Assembly (NCBI RefSeq): GCF_034047335.1
Contig: NZ_CP139137.1
Span: 3,596,001-3,660,000, forward strand
Direction: 5' to 3'
Length of the DNA stretch: 64,000 nt
Source: Chryseobacterium sp. JJR-5R
GTDB taxonomy: Bacteria > Bacteroidota > Bacteroidia > Flavobacteriales > Weeksellaceae
The translations under genes and the position numbers were made by a program. How positions within the stretch are numbered: the stretch's first letter is position 1; each line of letters starts with the position of its first letter. Below are positions 9,958 through 19,548 of this stretch, piece by piece. The notes under the pieces were generated by a model. That model was not told the origin of the DNA and did no database searches. It was given only the letters and a program-made list of their open reading frames with translations.

Positions 9958-12900
9958 TTAAAAAGAAGCATTCAAGCTGAATCCAAATGTTCTTGTAGTC
10001 GGATATTGACTTGTGACAGCAATACCTCCAACTCCACCATTTGAAGTTTCAGGATCTGCAAAATTACGATTAGATTTTGCATACCATGCAAAAGCATTTC
10101 TTGCATATACTCCAACTGATAAAGATCTTACAAAAGTACTGCCTAATACAGATTTAGGTATCTGATAAGCTAACGAAATTTCTCTAATCTTAAGAGCTGT
10201 ACCATCTACTACAAATTCTTCACCGACACTAGTTTGATATGCACCTGAAAAATAATTTGCAGTTCCTGCATAAGATGGATCATCTCCCACAGTTGTTGTA
10301 TTAGGTGTATAAATAGGATTAGTTGCCGTTCCTGTATTTTGTACAGATCCTGGAATAACATATCCTTGAGCGCGATCAAACTCAACTGTTTTTTCTAATG
10401 CACCTGCAAAACCTAATAAGCTTTTTGTATCTGAAATAAAGCTATTTCCAGTCCTGTAATCAGCAGTTACTGCTAAAGTTAAACCTTTATATCTAACATT
10501 AGTTGAAAACCCTAAAATATAATCTGGAGTAACTTTACCTAAAATTTGATATTTTGAATTAGTTACAGGTAAACCAGTTTGATCTACTATGATATTACCA
10601 TTAGGGTCTCTCTCATATTTAATACCTTTTATAACAGGGAACCTCTCACCTTTAACAGCAAAAACACCTGCAGGAATTCCATATGCGTCTTGAGTCAAAC
10701 CAACCTCATCAACACCTGGACCTAAATCTTTAACTAATGATTCATATTTTGAATATGAGCCTCTTAACGACCATTCAAAGTTTTCTGATTTAAAAGGAGT
10801 AATACCTAAATCAACCTCAAAACCAGAATTTCTAATATTTCCGATATTGTTAGTTAAAGATACAATTCCTGTGGTAGCAGAAGTAGTACTACCAGTAATT
10901 AGATCATCAGTATCAGTTTGGAATGCAGAACCTTCAATAGTTATCCTATCTTTTAAGAATCCCAAAAATATATTTCCCTCCAGAGTTTTATTTGCTTCTG
11001 GTTTAATAAATTGATTAGTAGGATTTTTGTTAAGCAAAAAAGATGAATTTAATAATGGATACCCTGTAGGGAAAACTCCTACTTCATCATTATCATAGGC
11101 ACCAATTACAGCATTACCAGTTACAGTGTAACTTCCACTTATTTTCAGGTAATTTAATACACTATTATCTTTTAACCCATCAAATGCTTTTGTCGGAATG
11201 AAGGATACACCACCTGAATAATAAGGAATTCCCTTATTTGAAAAATCAGTAGTTCCCGTTGGTCTTGCACTTAATCTGGAAGATTGCTCAATTCTTCCCG
11301 TTAAGTTAACAAATAAATAATCTTTTAATCCTAAATCTACGTTGGCAAAAAATGCATATTGTCTTGAACGTATATATGTATTATTTAAATTATAAGCTGG
11401 AGTAGGATTAACGACATTCGAAATATTGTAGAAATATGGAATTCTTAAATTTGTTCCTCCTGCAGACGTAGTAGATGAAAAGTTATCTGTTATATTATTT
11501 CCAATATTTGCAGAAAAATTTATATCATTTGTTAAGTCGTACTTAAAATTTAAAATTAAATCTCCATAAAAATTTCTAACCCTAGAACTTTGCTTATTGT
11601 AGGCTGATGTAATTGCAGCTACTCCTAATTGTCTTAAAGTTGCACCATCAATACCTGTACCTGGCGCATTAATTATTATTTCATTTGAATTAAATGCATC
11701 TGTATGATTTTCAACCTCTTGTCCTGCCATATACAAACTACCATTATAAGTAAGACTAATATGATCATTAAATTCATAACCTAATGATATAATACCAGTT
11801 GAAGAAGTAAGTCTACTATCTCCTCTTGAAATATCTCTTAAAGCATAGGGATTATATGCAAAAGAAGTATAGTTACCCGCAAATCCAGAATTTCTAAAAT
11901 CTCTAATATCTACGTTGGTAGGTGTCTGTAAAAGCTGCGCGTAAAGATTACCATTGGTTTGATGTGTAGATTGGTCAATTATACTGACATTTCCATCCAT
12001 TCTGAACTTTCCAATCTTCTTACCTCCTTTAAAGAATACTGTATTCCTTTTTAGTTTATCTCCTGGAACAATAAATTCATTTTCTAATCTATCATACGAT
12101 AAAAAAGTATACGAATCTGCACCTCCTGTGCTTACATTGAATCCGTTTTTAAACTGTATCCCTGTATCAAAAAAGTTTCTAATATTATCTCCTTTTTTAG
12201 CACTATAAGTAGTTCTAAGAAATTCACCATTAGCTTGTGGTAATCCTACTTCAATCAACTGACCTCCAATATTTGGATCATTAAAAGCTGGTCCCCAAGC
12301 AGTATTTTCATATGGTACCCAATTTGTCCCACCATAATCAACATCAGAATAATCAGCCTCACCAGGATACCCTTGGCCAAATAGTCTTTGTCTAATTGGT
12401 AACTTATATGAATTGGTAAATTCTACAGATGAACTTAAGTTTACAGAAATACGCTCAGACCTAGTACCTCTTTTTGTAGTAACAACCAAAACCCCATTAC
12501 TACCTAATGAACCATATAGTGCAGCACCTTGTTGACCTTTAATAACGTTAATATTTTCAACAATGTCAGGAGGTAATTGATTAAAGACATTCATAGTTGC
12601 CACAACACCATCAATTACTACTAACGGATTAGTATCACCACTTATTGATCTAAAGCCCCTTAATATAATTTTTGTAGTAGGGTTTACACCGCTATTTGTA
12701 GTATTAATTTGTAAACCAGAAACCTTACTAATAAGAGCTTGACTTATACTTTGACTGGCTGCTTGGTTTAATTCTTTGTCTCCTACAACTTTGTTACTTG
12801 AAACGACAGCATCTTGTCTTTTTTTAATACCAAGAGCTCCCGTAACAACAACCTCACGAATATCTTGAGTTCTCAAAGTGTCACTTTGTGTTTGTTGTGC

Positions 12901-12963
12901 GCTTACTATCCCAAAAGACGCAGTAAGAACTACAGCTAACACACTTGTAGTTAATTTCTTCAT
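9958..12963 (-). CDS. SusC/RagA-family TonB-linked outer-membrane receptor
   Basis: A 1001-residue TonB-dependent transporter that partners the SusD-like lipoprotein for import across the outer membrane. The start at 12963 was chosen because it gives a clean signal peptide ending …V-S-A-Q; the frame itself opens 20 codons earlier without a signal. After a short linker it goes straight into the plug (R-E-V-V-V-T-G-A-L-G-I-K-K-R near residues 37-50, then the S-G-L-Q-I motif and the R-G-F-R-S motif). The carboxypeptidase-regulatory-like domain found at the N-terminus of most SusC proteins is therefore missing. The rest is a 22-strand barrel ending in F. Codon use is AT-rich compared with neighbours. 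A promoter-like TTTG-N20-CATATTTG lies 30 bases upstream. Confidence 0.92.
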   Translation of the reverse strand: MKKLTTSVLAVVLTASFGIVSAQQTQSDTLRTQDIREVVVTGALGIKKRQDAVVSSNKVVGDKELNQAASQSISQALISKVSGLQINTTNSGVNPTTKIILRGFRSISGDTNPLVVIDGVVATMNVFNQLPPDIVENINVIKGQQGAALYGSLGSNGVLVVTTKRGTRSERISVNLSSSVEFTNSYKLPIRQRLFGQGYPGEADYSDVDYGGTNWVPYENTAWGPAFNDPNIGGQLIEVGLPQANGEFLRTTYSAKKGDNIRNFFDTGIQFKNGFNVSTGGADSYTFLSYDRLENEFIVPGDKLKRNTVFFKGGKKIGKFRMDGNVSIIDQSTHQTNGNLYAQLLQTPTNVDIRDFRNSGFAGNYTSFAYNPYALRDISRGDSRLTSSTGIISLGYEFNDHISLTYNGSLYMAGQEVENHTDAFNSNEIIINAPGTGIDGATLRQLGVAAITSAYNKQSSRVRNFYGDLILNFKYDLTNDINFSANIGNNITDNFSSTTSAGGTNLRIPYFYNISNVVNPTPAYNLNNTYIRSRQYAFFANVDLGLKDYLFVNLTGRIEQSSRLSARPTGTTDFSNKGIPYYSGGVSFIPTKAFDGLKDNSVLNYLKISGSYTVTGNAVIGAYDNDEVGVFPTGYPLLNSSFLLNKNPTNQFIKPEANKTLEGNIFLGFLKDRITIEGSAFQTDTDDLITGSTTSATTGIVSLTNNIGNIRNSGFEVDLGITPFKSENFEWSLRGSYSKYESLVKDLGPGVDEVGLTQDAYGIPAGVFAVKGERFPVIKGIKYERDPNGNIIVDQTGLPVTNSKYQILGKVTPDYILGFSTNVRYKGLTLAVTADYRTGNSFISDTKSLLGFAGALEKTVEFDRAQGYVIPGSVQNTGTATNPIYTPNTTTVGDDPSYAGTANYFSGAYQTSVGEEFVVDGTALKIREISLAYQIPKSVLGSTFVRSLSVGVYARNAFAWYAKSNRNFADPETSNGGVGGIAVTSQYPTTRTFGFSLNASF

Positions 12964-12992
12964 ATTTAAATTGATTATTTTTTTATTATCTG

Positions 12993-13024
12993 CAAATATG
13001 TAAAACTTTCTTAAAGTAACCAAA
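12993..13024 (-). promoter_or_regulatory. Candidate promoter of susC-susD
   Basis: On the minus strand TTTG (-33) is followed after 20 bases by CATATTTG, a one-base deviation from TAnnTTTG. The -7 box ends about 30 bases before the chosen susC ATG. Confidence 0.45.
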
Positions 13025-13082
13025 TTTTTTGTTAAAAATATTTAATTTTACATGTTTTTATATTTTTATATATACCATAATT

Positions 13083-13667
13083 ATGGATTTGTTAAAAAAA
13101 TGGTCAAATTTTTACGTTGAAGCAGGGTGTGATGAGGTAGGCAGGGGGTGTTTATGCGGGCCTGTGGTAGCTGCTGCCGTGATACTTGATGACAATTTTA
13201 ACCAAAATTTGGTTAATGATTCAAAAAAACTGAATTTTAAAACCAGACTGAGTATTGACCAATATATTAAAGACCATGTTAAAGATTATGCTATTGCTGA
13301 ACTGCCTCCCTGTTTTATTGATCAGCATAATATCCTCAATGCCAGCATTCATGCAATGCATCAGGCGCTTGATAAACTAACCATAAGGCCTGAACTGATT
13401 TTAGTAGACGGTAACAGATTCCATCCTTATAATTATATTCCTTATGAATGTATTATTAAAGGAGATGCAAAAGTCCTATCGATTGCAGCTGCTTCCATAT
13501 TGGCGAAAAACTACAGGGACAGGTTGATGATTGAACTCCATGATGAGCACCCGGAATACGGGTGGGATACCAACTTTGGTTACGCCACTAAAAAACATCA
13601 GGAAGCGCTCATAAAATTCGGACCTACAAAACACCACCGCCAGTCTTTCAGGTTAAAATATGATTAA
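13083..13667 (+). CDS. rnhB: Ribonuclease HII
   Basis: A 194-residue type 2 RNase H that removes ribonucleotides and RNA from RNA:DNA hybrids in the cytoplasm. Key residues are visible: the D-E-V-G-R-G motif with catalytic Asp17 and Glu18, the L-V-D-G-N motif in mid-protein with the third acidic residue, and the downstream S-I-A-A-A-S-I-L-A-K helix. The open frame begins 18 codons earlier, but that extension is hydrophobic and AT-rich and is not part of the family, so the ATG at 13083 is preferred. It is divergent from susC and followed by a hairpin terminator shared with yidC. Length and motif order are normal. Confidence 0.95.
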   Translation: MDLLKKWSNFYVEAGCDEVGRGCLCGPVVAAAVILDDNFNQNLVNDSKKLNFKTRLSIDQYIKDHVKDYAIAELPPCFIDQHNILNASIHAMHQALDKLTIRPELILVDGNRFHPYNYIPYECIIKGDAKVLSIAAASILAKNYRDRLMIELHDEHPEYGWDTNFGYATKKHQEALIKFGPTKHHRQSFRLKYD

Positions 13668-13880
13668 CAAAAAGGAAAGAAATTATTAATTATATTGAAA
13701 GTTCATTTAAATGCAGCTGAAAAGATACGTTTTCACAGACCAAGGCGATTGCGCAGATCCGAATATAATGAAACCGGCTAATCTGCGAGCACATTCCAGA
13801 ATAAGATTTAAATCTGCTTCAGAAATGTAAAAGTATAATTCCTAAACAGGCTCTACATACCTTGTTAAAGCTACAAATAA

Positions 13881-13906
13881 AAAGAGAAGCTGTGAGGCTT
13901 CTCTTT
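13881..13906. terminator. Bidirectional terminator between rnhB and yidC
   Basis: The perfect 10-bp stem AAAGAGAAGC / GCTTCTCTTT has a 6-base loop and A/T-rich flanks. The 213 bases between the rnhB stop and this hairpin hold no gene that I can support. Confidence 0.85.
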
Positions 13907-13929
13907 ATGTTTTATGATAAAACTAATTA

Positions 13930-15723
13930 TTATTTTTTCTTTTTCTGCTCCTGGTATTTCTGCTGTTCCTGAGCTTTCTCCATCATCTCCCTCATGCGTT
14001 TCTGAAATTTACCTTCAGTCTTTGGCTTTTCCTTATTGGCCTGAATCTGGGCATGAATTTTCTTCTCATCAAGAATGACATATTTAATGACTAGAATAAT
14101 CAGAATATTAATCGCATTGGATACAAAATAATACCATGATAATCCGGATGCGGAAGTGTTCAGGAAGAACAGGAACGTAACCGGGAAAATATACATCAGT
14201 ACCTTCATGTTCGGCATGCCTTCCTGCTGGGGCTGCTGCATATTTCCGGAAGTCATGATGGTATAAATTAAAATAACAATGGTACATGCAATAGCGAACA
14301 CACTTAAATGATCTCCTAAGAAAGGAACTTTGAACGGCAGTTTAATCAGGTCGTCATAAGCCGTCAGATCCTTTGCAAACCAGAAGCCCTGCCCTCTCAA
14401 ATCGATAAAATTCGGGAAGAAACGGAACAAGGCGTAGAAAATAGGAATCTGTACCAGTGCTGGTAAACACCCTGCCATCTGGTTGACGCCGGCTTTTCTG
14501 TAGATTTCCATAGTAGCCTGCTGCTTTTTCATCGCATCAGCATCTTTTAATTTAGCATTGGCTTCATCAATTTCAGGACGGATCACCCTCATCATCGCAC
14601 TCAACTTATGTTGCTTGTACATGATCGGTGATAAGATCAATTTAACCAGAATGGTCAATAAGAAAATCGCCCAGCCGGCTGTTACACCCCATGAGGAAAT
14701 GAAGTTATAAATAGGAATAAAGAATCCCCTGTTCATCCATCCGATGAAAGACCAGCCCAATGGCAATATTTCGTCAAAGTTTTTATCGTACGATTTTAGT
14801 AACGGTAAATCCAGCGGCATAAAATACCAGGTAAAATCCTGATTCAGTTCATTTCCGGTCATCTGAACAAAACCTTCATAATTCAGCTTTTTCAGATATT
14901 CTCCCTCTTCAATATTTTCCTGGTTTCCCTTACTTTGGGTAAATCCGCTTTTAGCCTCGATAACAGAAGTAAAGAACTGCTGTTTTACACCGATCCAGTT
15001 CAATGTCTCTTTTTCTTCCTCCATGGTAGTCCTTCCGTCATAATCATAATCCTTGTAATTATTGAAGGCATAAGAAAATTCTGAGTGAGACTGTTCCTGA
15101 GCCCTTCCCTTTTCCAGGTTTCTTACATTATAGTTCCAGATAAAGTCAGCCTTGGTATCAGCGGTTACTTTTGCAAGCCCCTGTGTTCTTACTTTGAAAT
15201 CCAGTCTGTATTTATCCAGCAATGTATATACAAACTGAATGACAGCTCCGTTATAATCAGCAGTCATTGTTACTGCATTGCCGTTAACAGCCGGAGCAAA
15301 AACCAAATCTTTGGTATTGATTACTTTTCCTGTTTTATCTTTAAACTGGAACCCGTAGTCGGAATTGTTTTTAGTGATCAGTAAAAGCGGAAGGTCTGCT
15401 TTATCTGTTTTATGATCGTATGCTTTGTATTCTGCAAGTTCCACTTTGGAAACCTGGCCACCTAAACCGGCAAACTCAATGTTCAGTTCTTTATTGGAAA
15501 GACGAGCGGTCTGGATCGCACCGGGGGTTACATTTGGATTGATATTGCTTGCCTGAGTTGGTTTTACAGGATTTTTAGCCTGTTCGGTTTTCTGTTGCTG
15601 AGCTTTTACCTCTTCTTCTTTCGATTGCTTGTTCTGAAAATAAAACATGAAACCAAAAAGAACCAAACATAAAACCGCAAAACTAATCATTTGACTTTTA
15701 TCGAGTCCGTTGTTCTGTTGCAT
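13930..15723 (-). CDS. yidC: Membrane protein insertase YidC (Oxa1 family)
   Basis: A 597-residue inner-membrane insertase. The N-terminus has a transmembrane anchor (about residues 12-27) followed by a charged linker and a large periplasmic beta domain (about 70-330). The C-terminal half carries the conserved 60KD_IMP/Oxa1 core with five membrane segments, including the I-F-L-L-T-I-L-V-K-L helix bearing the hydrophilic-groove region and the cytoplasmic hairpin rich in charged residues. The tail is strongly basic (K/Q/E-rich), as in other YidC proteins, where it can contact ribosomes. It inserts membrane proteins alone or with SecYEG. A well-spaced promoter (TTTG-N21-TATGTTTG) lies upstream, so it is probably transcribed alone, downstream of pyrG on the same strand. 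Confidence 0.96.
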   Translation of the reverse strand: MQQNNGLDKSQMISFAVLCLVLFGFMFYFQNKQSKEEEVKAQQQKTEQAKNPVKPTQASNINPNVTPGAIQTARLSNKELNIEFAGLGGQVSKVELAEYKAYDHKTDKADLPLLLITKNNSDYGFQFKDKTGKVINTKDLVFAPAVNGNAVTMTADYNGAVIQFVYTLLDKYRLDFKVRTQGLAKVTADTKADFIWNYNVRNLEKGRAQEQSHSEFSYAFNNYKDYDYDGRTTMEEEKETLNWIGVKQQFFTSVIEAKSGFTQSKGNQENIEEGEYLKKLNYEGFVQMTGNELNQDFTWYFMPLDLPLLKSYDKNFDEILPLGWSFIGWMNRGFFIPIYNFISSWGVTAGWAIFLLTILVKLILSPIMYKQHKLSAMMRVIRPEIDEANAKLKDADAMKKQQATMEIYRKAGVNQMAGCLPALVQIPIFYALFRFFPNFIDLRGQGFWFAKDLTAYDDLIKLPFKVPFLGDHLSVFAIACTIVILIYTIMTSGNMQQPQQEGMPNMKVLMYIFPVTFLFFLNTSASGLSWYYFVSNAINILIILVIKYVILDEKKIHAQIQANKEKPKTEGKFQKRMREMMEKAQEQQKYQEQKKKK

Positions 15724-15763
15724 TTTATCTTAATTAAAATTTTACCTGTTAAATAATATATAA

Positions 15764-15796
15764 CAAACATATGGTTATATATTTTGAGTCGACAAA
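15764..15796 (-). promoter_or_regulatory. Promoter of yidC
   Basis: On the minus strand TTTG, 21 bases, then TATGTTTG match the Bacteroidota -33/-7 consensus exactly. The -7 box ends about 41 bases before the yidC ATG. This is the best promoter match in the window. Confidence 0.6.
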
Positions 15797-15855
15797 AATA
15801 CTGTTTTTTTATCAAAACTCTATACTATAATCTGTTACTATATAATAAACCCAGA

Positions 15856-15869
15856 CTGATCATGATCAG
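15856..15869. other. 14-bp perfect palindrome in the pyrG-yidC gap
   Basis: CTGATCATGATCAG is self-complementary with no loop and lies just downstream of pyrG. With its flanks it could form a weak hairpin followed by a T-rich stretch on the minus strand, that is, a weak pyrG terminator. A protein-binding site is equally possible. Confidence 0.35.
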
Positions 15870-15905
15870 CCTGAGTATATTATATATAACGCTGTAATCT
15901 TACAA

Positions 15906-17519
15906 TTACTTTACTTCTTTCCCGCATGCTTTGATAAAAGCCCTGAACAGCGGATGCGGTGTTGCTACCGTACTCTTGTATTCCGGGTGATACTGAACCC
16001 CGACATAGAACGGATGGTTCGGCATTTCCAATGCTTCTACCAAACCTGTTTCCGGATTAGTTCCTGTTGCCAGGAAGCCGTTCATTTCAAATTCACCCAT
16101 ATAATCACTGTTGAATTCATACCGGTGACGGTGCCTTTCCGTAATATTTTTGCTTCCGTAGATATCATTCAGTGCAGAACCGTTTTTCAGGGAACATTTC
16201 CATGCCCCGAGACGCATGGTACCGCCTTTGTCCACTACGTTTTTCTGTTCTTCCATCAATGAAATTACCGGATGTTCCGTAGAAGTATCGAATTCCATGG
16301 AGTTGGCTTTTGAATACCCTAAAACATTTCTGGCAAATTCAATCGTCATAATCTGCATTCCCAGGCAGATCCCAAGCATCGGAACCTTATTTTCCCTTGC
16401 ATATTGGGCCGTAAGGATCTTTCCTTCAATCCCCCGATCTCCAAAGCCCGGAGCCACTAGAATCCCGTTTACGCCTGCTAAAGTTTCTTTGATATTTTCA
16501 CTGGTTAAGTCGCCGCTGTATACCCATCTGATCTTTACTTCAGTCTCCAGGTCGGCTCCGGCATGTTTGAAAGCCTCCGCAATGGAAATATAGGAATCCT
16601 GAAGGGAAATATATTTTCCTACCAATGCGATTTCTATCGTTCGTTTCGGGTTCTGGAATTTTTTAAGGAATGTTTTCCAGTCTTTAAGATCAGCTTCCTT
16701 ATCACTTTTCAGATCCAGTTCCTTTAAAACCACATCATCGAAGTTCTGCTTCTGAAGATACATCGGAACTTCATAAATTGTTTCAAGGTCCTTACATTCA
16801 ATAACATTGTCTAAAGAAACGTTACAAAACTGGGCAAGTTTCGCCCGCTGGTCTTTCGGGATTTTGTGTTCTGTTCTGCATACCAGAACATCTGCCATAA
16901 TTCCGCTTTCCATCAGCTGGCGGACAGAGTGCTGTGAAGGTTTTGTCTTTAATTCCCCGCTTGAAGCAAGGTAAGGTAATAAGGTAAGGTGGATCACCAT
17001 AGAATTCTTCTCACCCAGCTCCCATTTCAGCTGTCGGACCGTTTCGATGTAAGGCAGAGATTCAATGTCCCCTACCGTTCCGCCGATTTCAGTAATGATG
17101 ATATCGTAGTTCTGTTTGGACAGGATTTTAATTCTCCTTTTAATTTCATTGGTAATATGAGGAATAACCTGAACGGTTTTCCCGAGGAAGTCTCCTTTTC
17201 TTTCTTTTTCAATAACCGTCTGGTAAATTTTCCCTGTGGTAACATTGTTGTTTTGGGAGGTGGGGGCGTCAAGGTAACGCTCATAATGGCCTAAATCCAG
17301 ATCTGTTTCCGCACCATCTTCGGTTACATAGCATTCTCCGTGTTCATAAGGGTTCAGTGTTCCCGGGTCAATATTAATATAAGGATCCAATTTCTGGATC
17401 GTTACGTTAAAGCCGCGTGATTTTAGCAGAAGTCCCAGAGAAGCAGAAACGATTCCTTTCCCCAAAGATGAAGTTACACCTCCTGTCACAAAGATGTACT
17501 TTGTATTCTTTTTACTCAT
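15906..17519 (-). CDS. pyrG: CTP synthase (glutamine-hydrolysing)
   Basis: A 537-residue enzyme converting UTP to CTP with glutamine as nitrogen donor. The amidoligase domain is N-terminal (K-Y-I-F-V-T-G-G-V-T-S-S-L-G-K-G P-loop from about residue 6), and the class I glutamine amidotransferase domain is C-terminal, with the nucleophile Cys in G-I-C-L-G-M-Q and the H-x-E pair in Y-H-P-E-Y-K. The ATG at 17519 was chosen because the 26-codon upstream extension is hydrophobic and not in the family. A TAACTTTG element ends 16 bases before this ATG, giving a very short leader, so the classical long pyrG attenuation leader of Firmicutes is absent. Confidence 0.97.
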   Translation of the reverse strand: MSKKNTKYIFVTGGVTSSLGKGIVSASLGLLLKSRGFNVTIQKLDPYINIDPGTLNPYEHGECYVTEDGAETDLDLGHYERYLDAPTSQNNNVTTGKIYQTVIEKERKGDFLGKTVQVIPHITNEIKRRIKILSKQNYDIIITEIGGTVGDIESLPYIETVRQLKWELGEKNSMVIHLTLLPYLASSGELKTKPSQHSVRQLMESGIMADVLVCRTEHKIPKDQRAKLAQFCNVSLDNVIECKDLETIYEVPMYLQKQNFDDVVLKELDLKSDKEADLKDWKTFLKKFQNPKRTIEIALVGKYISLQDSYISIAEAFKHAGADLETEVKIRWVYSGDLTSENIKETLAGVNGILVAPGFGDRGIEGKILTAQYARENKVPMLGICLGMQIMTIEFARNVLGYSKANSMEFDTSTEHPVISLMEEQKNVVDKGGTMRLGAWKCSLKNGSALNDIYGSKNITERHRHRYEFNSDYMGEFEMNGFLATGTNPETGLVEALEMPNHPFYVGVQYHPEYKSTVATPHPLFRAFIKACGKEVK

Positions 17520-17534
17520 TAGATTAGGTTTGTG

Positions 17535-17565
17535 CAAAGTTATGGGAAAAAGAAAGACAAAGCAA
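17535..17565 (-). promoter_or_regulatory. Candidate promoter of pyrG
   Basis: On the minus strand TTG is followed after 20 bases by TAACTTTG (TAnnTTTG). The -7 box lies 16 bases before the ATG, implying a leader of about 10 bases. Confidence 0.5.
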
Positions 17566-17971
17566 TTTTTTAGATTTATCAATTTGATAAATAGCAATTC
17601 TTTCCTGAATATAAAGAAACTTTTTACCTCTGTTTGATTTTACCAAAACGCAAAAAACCAGGATAATTTAAGGCCAGGTTAACCGCTGCTGCCCGATCCT
17701 GTAACATTAATTTTTTACAAAAAATAAATTTACGGCCTGTCAGGTTACCGTCTGCTTTATTCTACTGCGCGCGGAGCCCTGAACCTTTTGTGATTTCCCT
17801 AACTGCAATCGATCCAGGTTATTAAATAAAAAACCATTTTTAACTGGCACAAAAATTATTTCAAAGGCGATTAAATGACAAAAAATTAATTATTTTCGCT
17901 GCGAAAATAAAAGAGATAATGAAATCAGTCAGGTCTTCCCTCTTTATTTCTAAATATCATTATATCAAGAA
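17566..17971. other. Intergenic stretch without a recognisable gene
   Basis: About 400 AT-rich bases between the divergent pyrG and PAP2 genes. The one distinct structure is a perfect 9-bp hairpin at 17890-17910 (TTATTTTCG / CGAAAATAA, CTG loop), about 60 bases upstream of the PAP2 start. On the minus strand it is followed by an AT-rich run, but there is no minus-strand gene before it to terminate. No ORF with family resemblance is present. Confidence 0.5.
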
Positions 17972-18769
17972 ATGCGAATGAATGAAAAACAATTAAAAAT
18001 CCGGCAGCAGGCATTTGCATTAACACTCTGCACCATTGTCTTCATGGCTGTTTACAATTTTGCTGCCTGGTATGCTTCTTCTTTGGACCATGTGCCGTCA
18101 TTCACCTTTGATTTTGAAAAATCTATTCCATTCGTGCCTTTGTCGATTATTCCGTACATGGCAGGCGGGCTTTTTTTCTGCACCGTATTTTTTTCATGTA
18201 AAAATAAAAATCAATTAAAAATATTAACATGGAGGATGCTTTTCGTAAGTATTACAGCCGGAATACTTTTTATTGCCGTTCCTTTACGGTTTTCATTTGC
18301 AAAACCTGAAGTTTCCAGTGTTATTTTGGGACTGCCTTTTTCGTTTTTAAAAACATTTGACTCACCTTTCAACCAATCCCCGTCGCTGCATATTGCTTTT
18401 GCCTTTATATTCTGGTCCGTGTTTAAAGATCTTTCAAAGTGGCGGCGCAGTTTCCTGATGGTCTGGCTGATTCTTCTGGGAGTTTCGACATTGACCACTT
18501 ATCAGCATCATCTGATTGATATTTTAACCGGAGCCATTCTTGCACACATCAGCTTTATTATCATTCCTTACTACAAAAATGATCCTGAATACCGGAATTC
18601 CCGGATGGCCAATTATTATTTTTTATCAGGGTGGATTTTCCTTTCGGCTGCCTTATTACTCAGCAAATACATCGGAAATGCAGGGTTGATACTTTTCTTA
18701 CCTGCATTGGCAATGATTATTGTGGGTTACTATTATCAGAAAAAGAATGGAGGGATTTCAATAAAATAG
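17972..18769 (+). CDS. PAP2-superfamily membrane phosphatase-like protein
   Basis: A 265-residue protein with about six membrane helices. The phosphatidic acid phosphatase signature is recognisable: P-S-L-H (motif 2, the PSxH type) near residue 137 and the H-H-L-I-D motif 3 near residue 179, where His and Asp form the charge relay. Motif 1 is weak, as in the inositol-phosphotransferase/AUR1-like branch (P-L-R-F…). Members hydrolyse or transfer phosphate on lipids at the outer face of the inner membrane. The gene stands alone, divergent from pyrG. ATGs occur at 17972 and 17978; I kept the first. The substrate cannot be predicted. Confidence 0.75.
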   Translation: MRMNEKQLKIRQQAFALTLCTIVFMAVYNFAAWYASSLDHVPSFTFDFEKSIPFVPLSIIPYMAGGLFFCTVFFSCKNKNQLKILTWRMLFVSITAGILFIAVPLRFSFAKPEVSSVILGLPFSFLKTFDSPFNQSPSLHIAFAFIFWSVFKDLSKWRRSFLMVWLILLGVSTLTTYQHHLIDILTGAILAHISFIIIPYYKNDPEYRNSRMANYYFLSGWIFLSAALLLSKYIGNAGLILFLPALAMIIVGYYYQKKNGGISIK

Positions 18770-18798
18770 CAGCCCCATCATTTCTGCTTATAACAAAA

Positions 18799-18826
18799 AA
18801 AGGTTTCCAAAATATTGAAAACCTTT
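18799..18826. terminator. Hairpin between the PAP2-like and YceI genes
   Basis: The stem AAAGGTTT / AAACCTTT has a 12-base loop and A-rich flanks between convergent genes. Low GC makes it weaker than others here. Confidence 0.55.
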
Positions 18827-18853
18827 ACCAAACCAAATTATATATGAAAATTC

Positions 18854-19423
18854 CTATTGCTTGATCAGCTCAAAATATACATTAACATCAACATCTTTAG
18901 CTACGCCTGCACCCGTAGGATCATATTTGATATTATAATCCAGACGGTTTACTTTAAATACAGCCTGGAAGCCCATTACTTCTTTTCCCTGCTGGTTCTT
19001 TGTTACCCCGCCAAAAGTTACCGGAACACTTACTTCTTTAGAAACATCTTTAATCGTCAGTTTCCCTTTTAAGGTATACATATTATTTTTACCCTTTGTT
19101 AAAGAACTGGATTCGAATGTCATGGTCGGAAACTTTTCACTGTCAAAAAAATCTGCACTTTTCAAATGCTTATCCCTCATTTCAACAGCTGTGTTGACGG
19201 AGTTTACATCCACGACGAAAGAAAGCTGTGCGTTGTCAAGAGTATTGGCTTTCGTTACGGCTTTTCCTTCAAATTTATCAAAGCTTCCCTGGACAAAGCT
19301 GATCCCCATATGCTTGATATTGAAATTTATGGAAGAATGCATCGTGTCTGTCTGCCAGATGGTCTGTGCAAAACCAACAATACTTAAAAGTGCAAATACA
19401 AAAGTTAAGAATACTTTTTTCAT
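18854..19423 (-). CDS. YceI-family periplasmic protein
   Basis: A 189-residue exported protein with a signal peptide (cleavage after …G-F-A-Q). It has the YceI lipocalin-like fold, seen as W-Q-T-D-T-x-H-S-S-I-N-F near the start, the G-S-F-D-K-F-E-G motif, and the repeated K-G-K-L-T-I-K-D-V-S-K-E-V-x-V-P-V strand pair. Family members bind polyisoprenoids or other long hydrophobic ligands and are often stress-induced. It is monocistronic, with a TACCTTTG -7 candidate 29 bases upstream. A second, divergent YceI paralogue is encoded near 57 kb within a redox operon; the two are only moderately similar by eye. Confidence 0.88.
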   Translation of the reverse strand: MKKVFLTFVFALLSIVGFAQTIWQTDTMHSSINFNIKHMGISFVQGSFDKFEGKAVTKANTLDNAQLSFVVDVNSVNTAVEMRDKHLKSADFFDSEKFPTMTFESSSLTKGKNNMYTLKGKLTIKDVSKEVSVPVTFGGVTKNQQGKEVMGFQAVFKVNRLDYNIKYDPTGAGVAKDVDVNVYFELIKQ

Positions 19424-19451
19424 TGTATATATTTTTTAAATTAATCTTAGA

Positions 19452-19459
19452 CAAAGGTA
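19452..19459 (-). promoter_or_regulatory. Candidate -7 element of the yceI-like gene
   Basis: The minus strand reads TACCTTTG, matching TAnnTTTG, 29 bases upstream of the ATG. No good -33 TTG was found. Confidence 0.4.
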
Positions 19460-19548
19460 TACTGATTATAATGACTGGGCATTGACCTATGGTAGTTTTA
19501 TCATTTATTTAAATTCTTTGATGCTGAGTTTTTTCATAATTTTACAGT

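Noticed and set aside
19122..19439. Plus-strand frames opposite the YceI gene
   Set aside because: They are fully inside and antisense to a well-supported gene and have no family resemblance.
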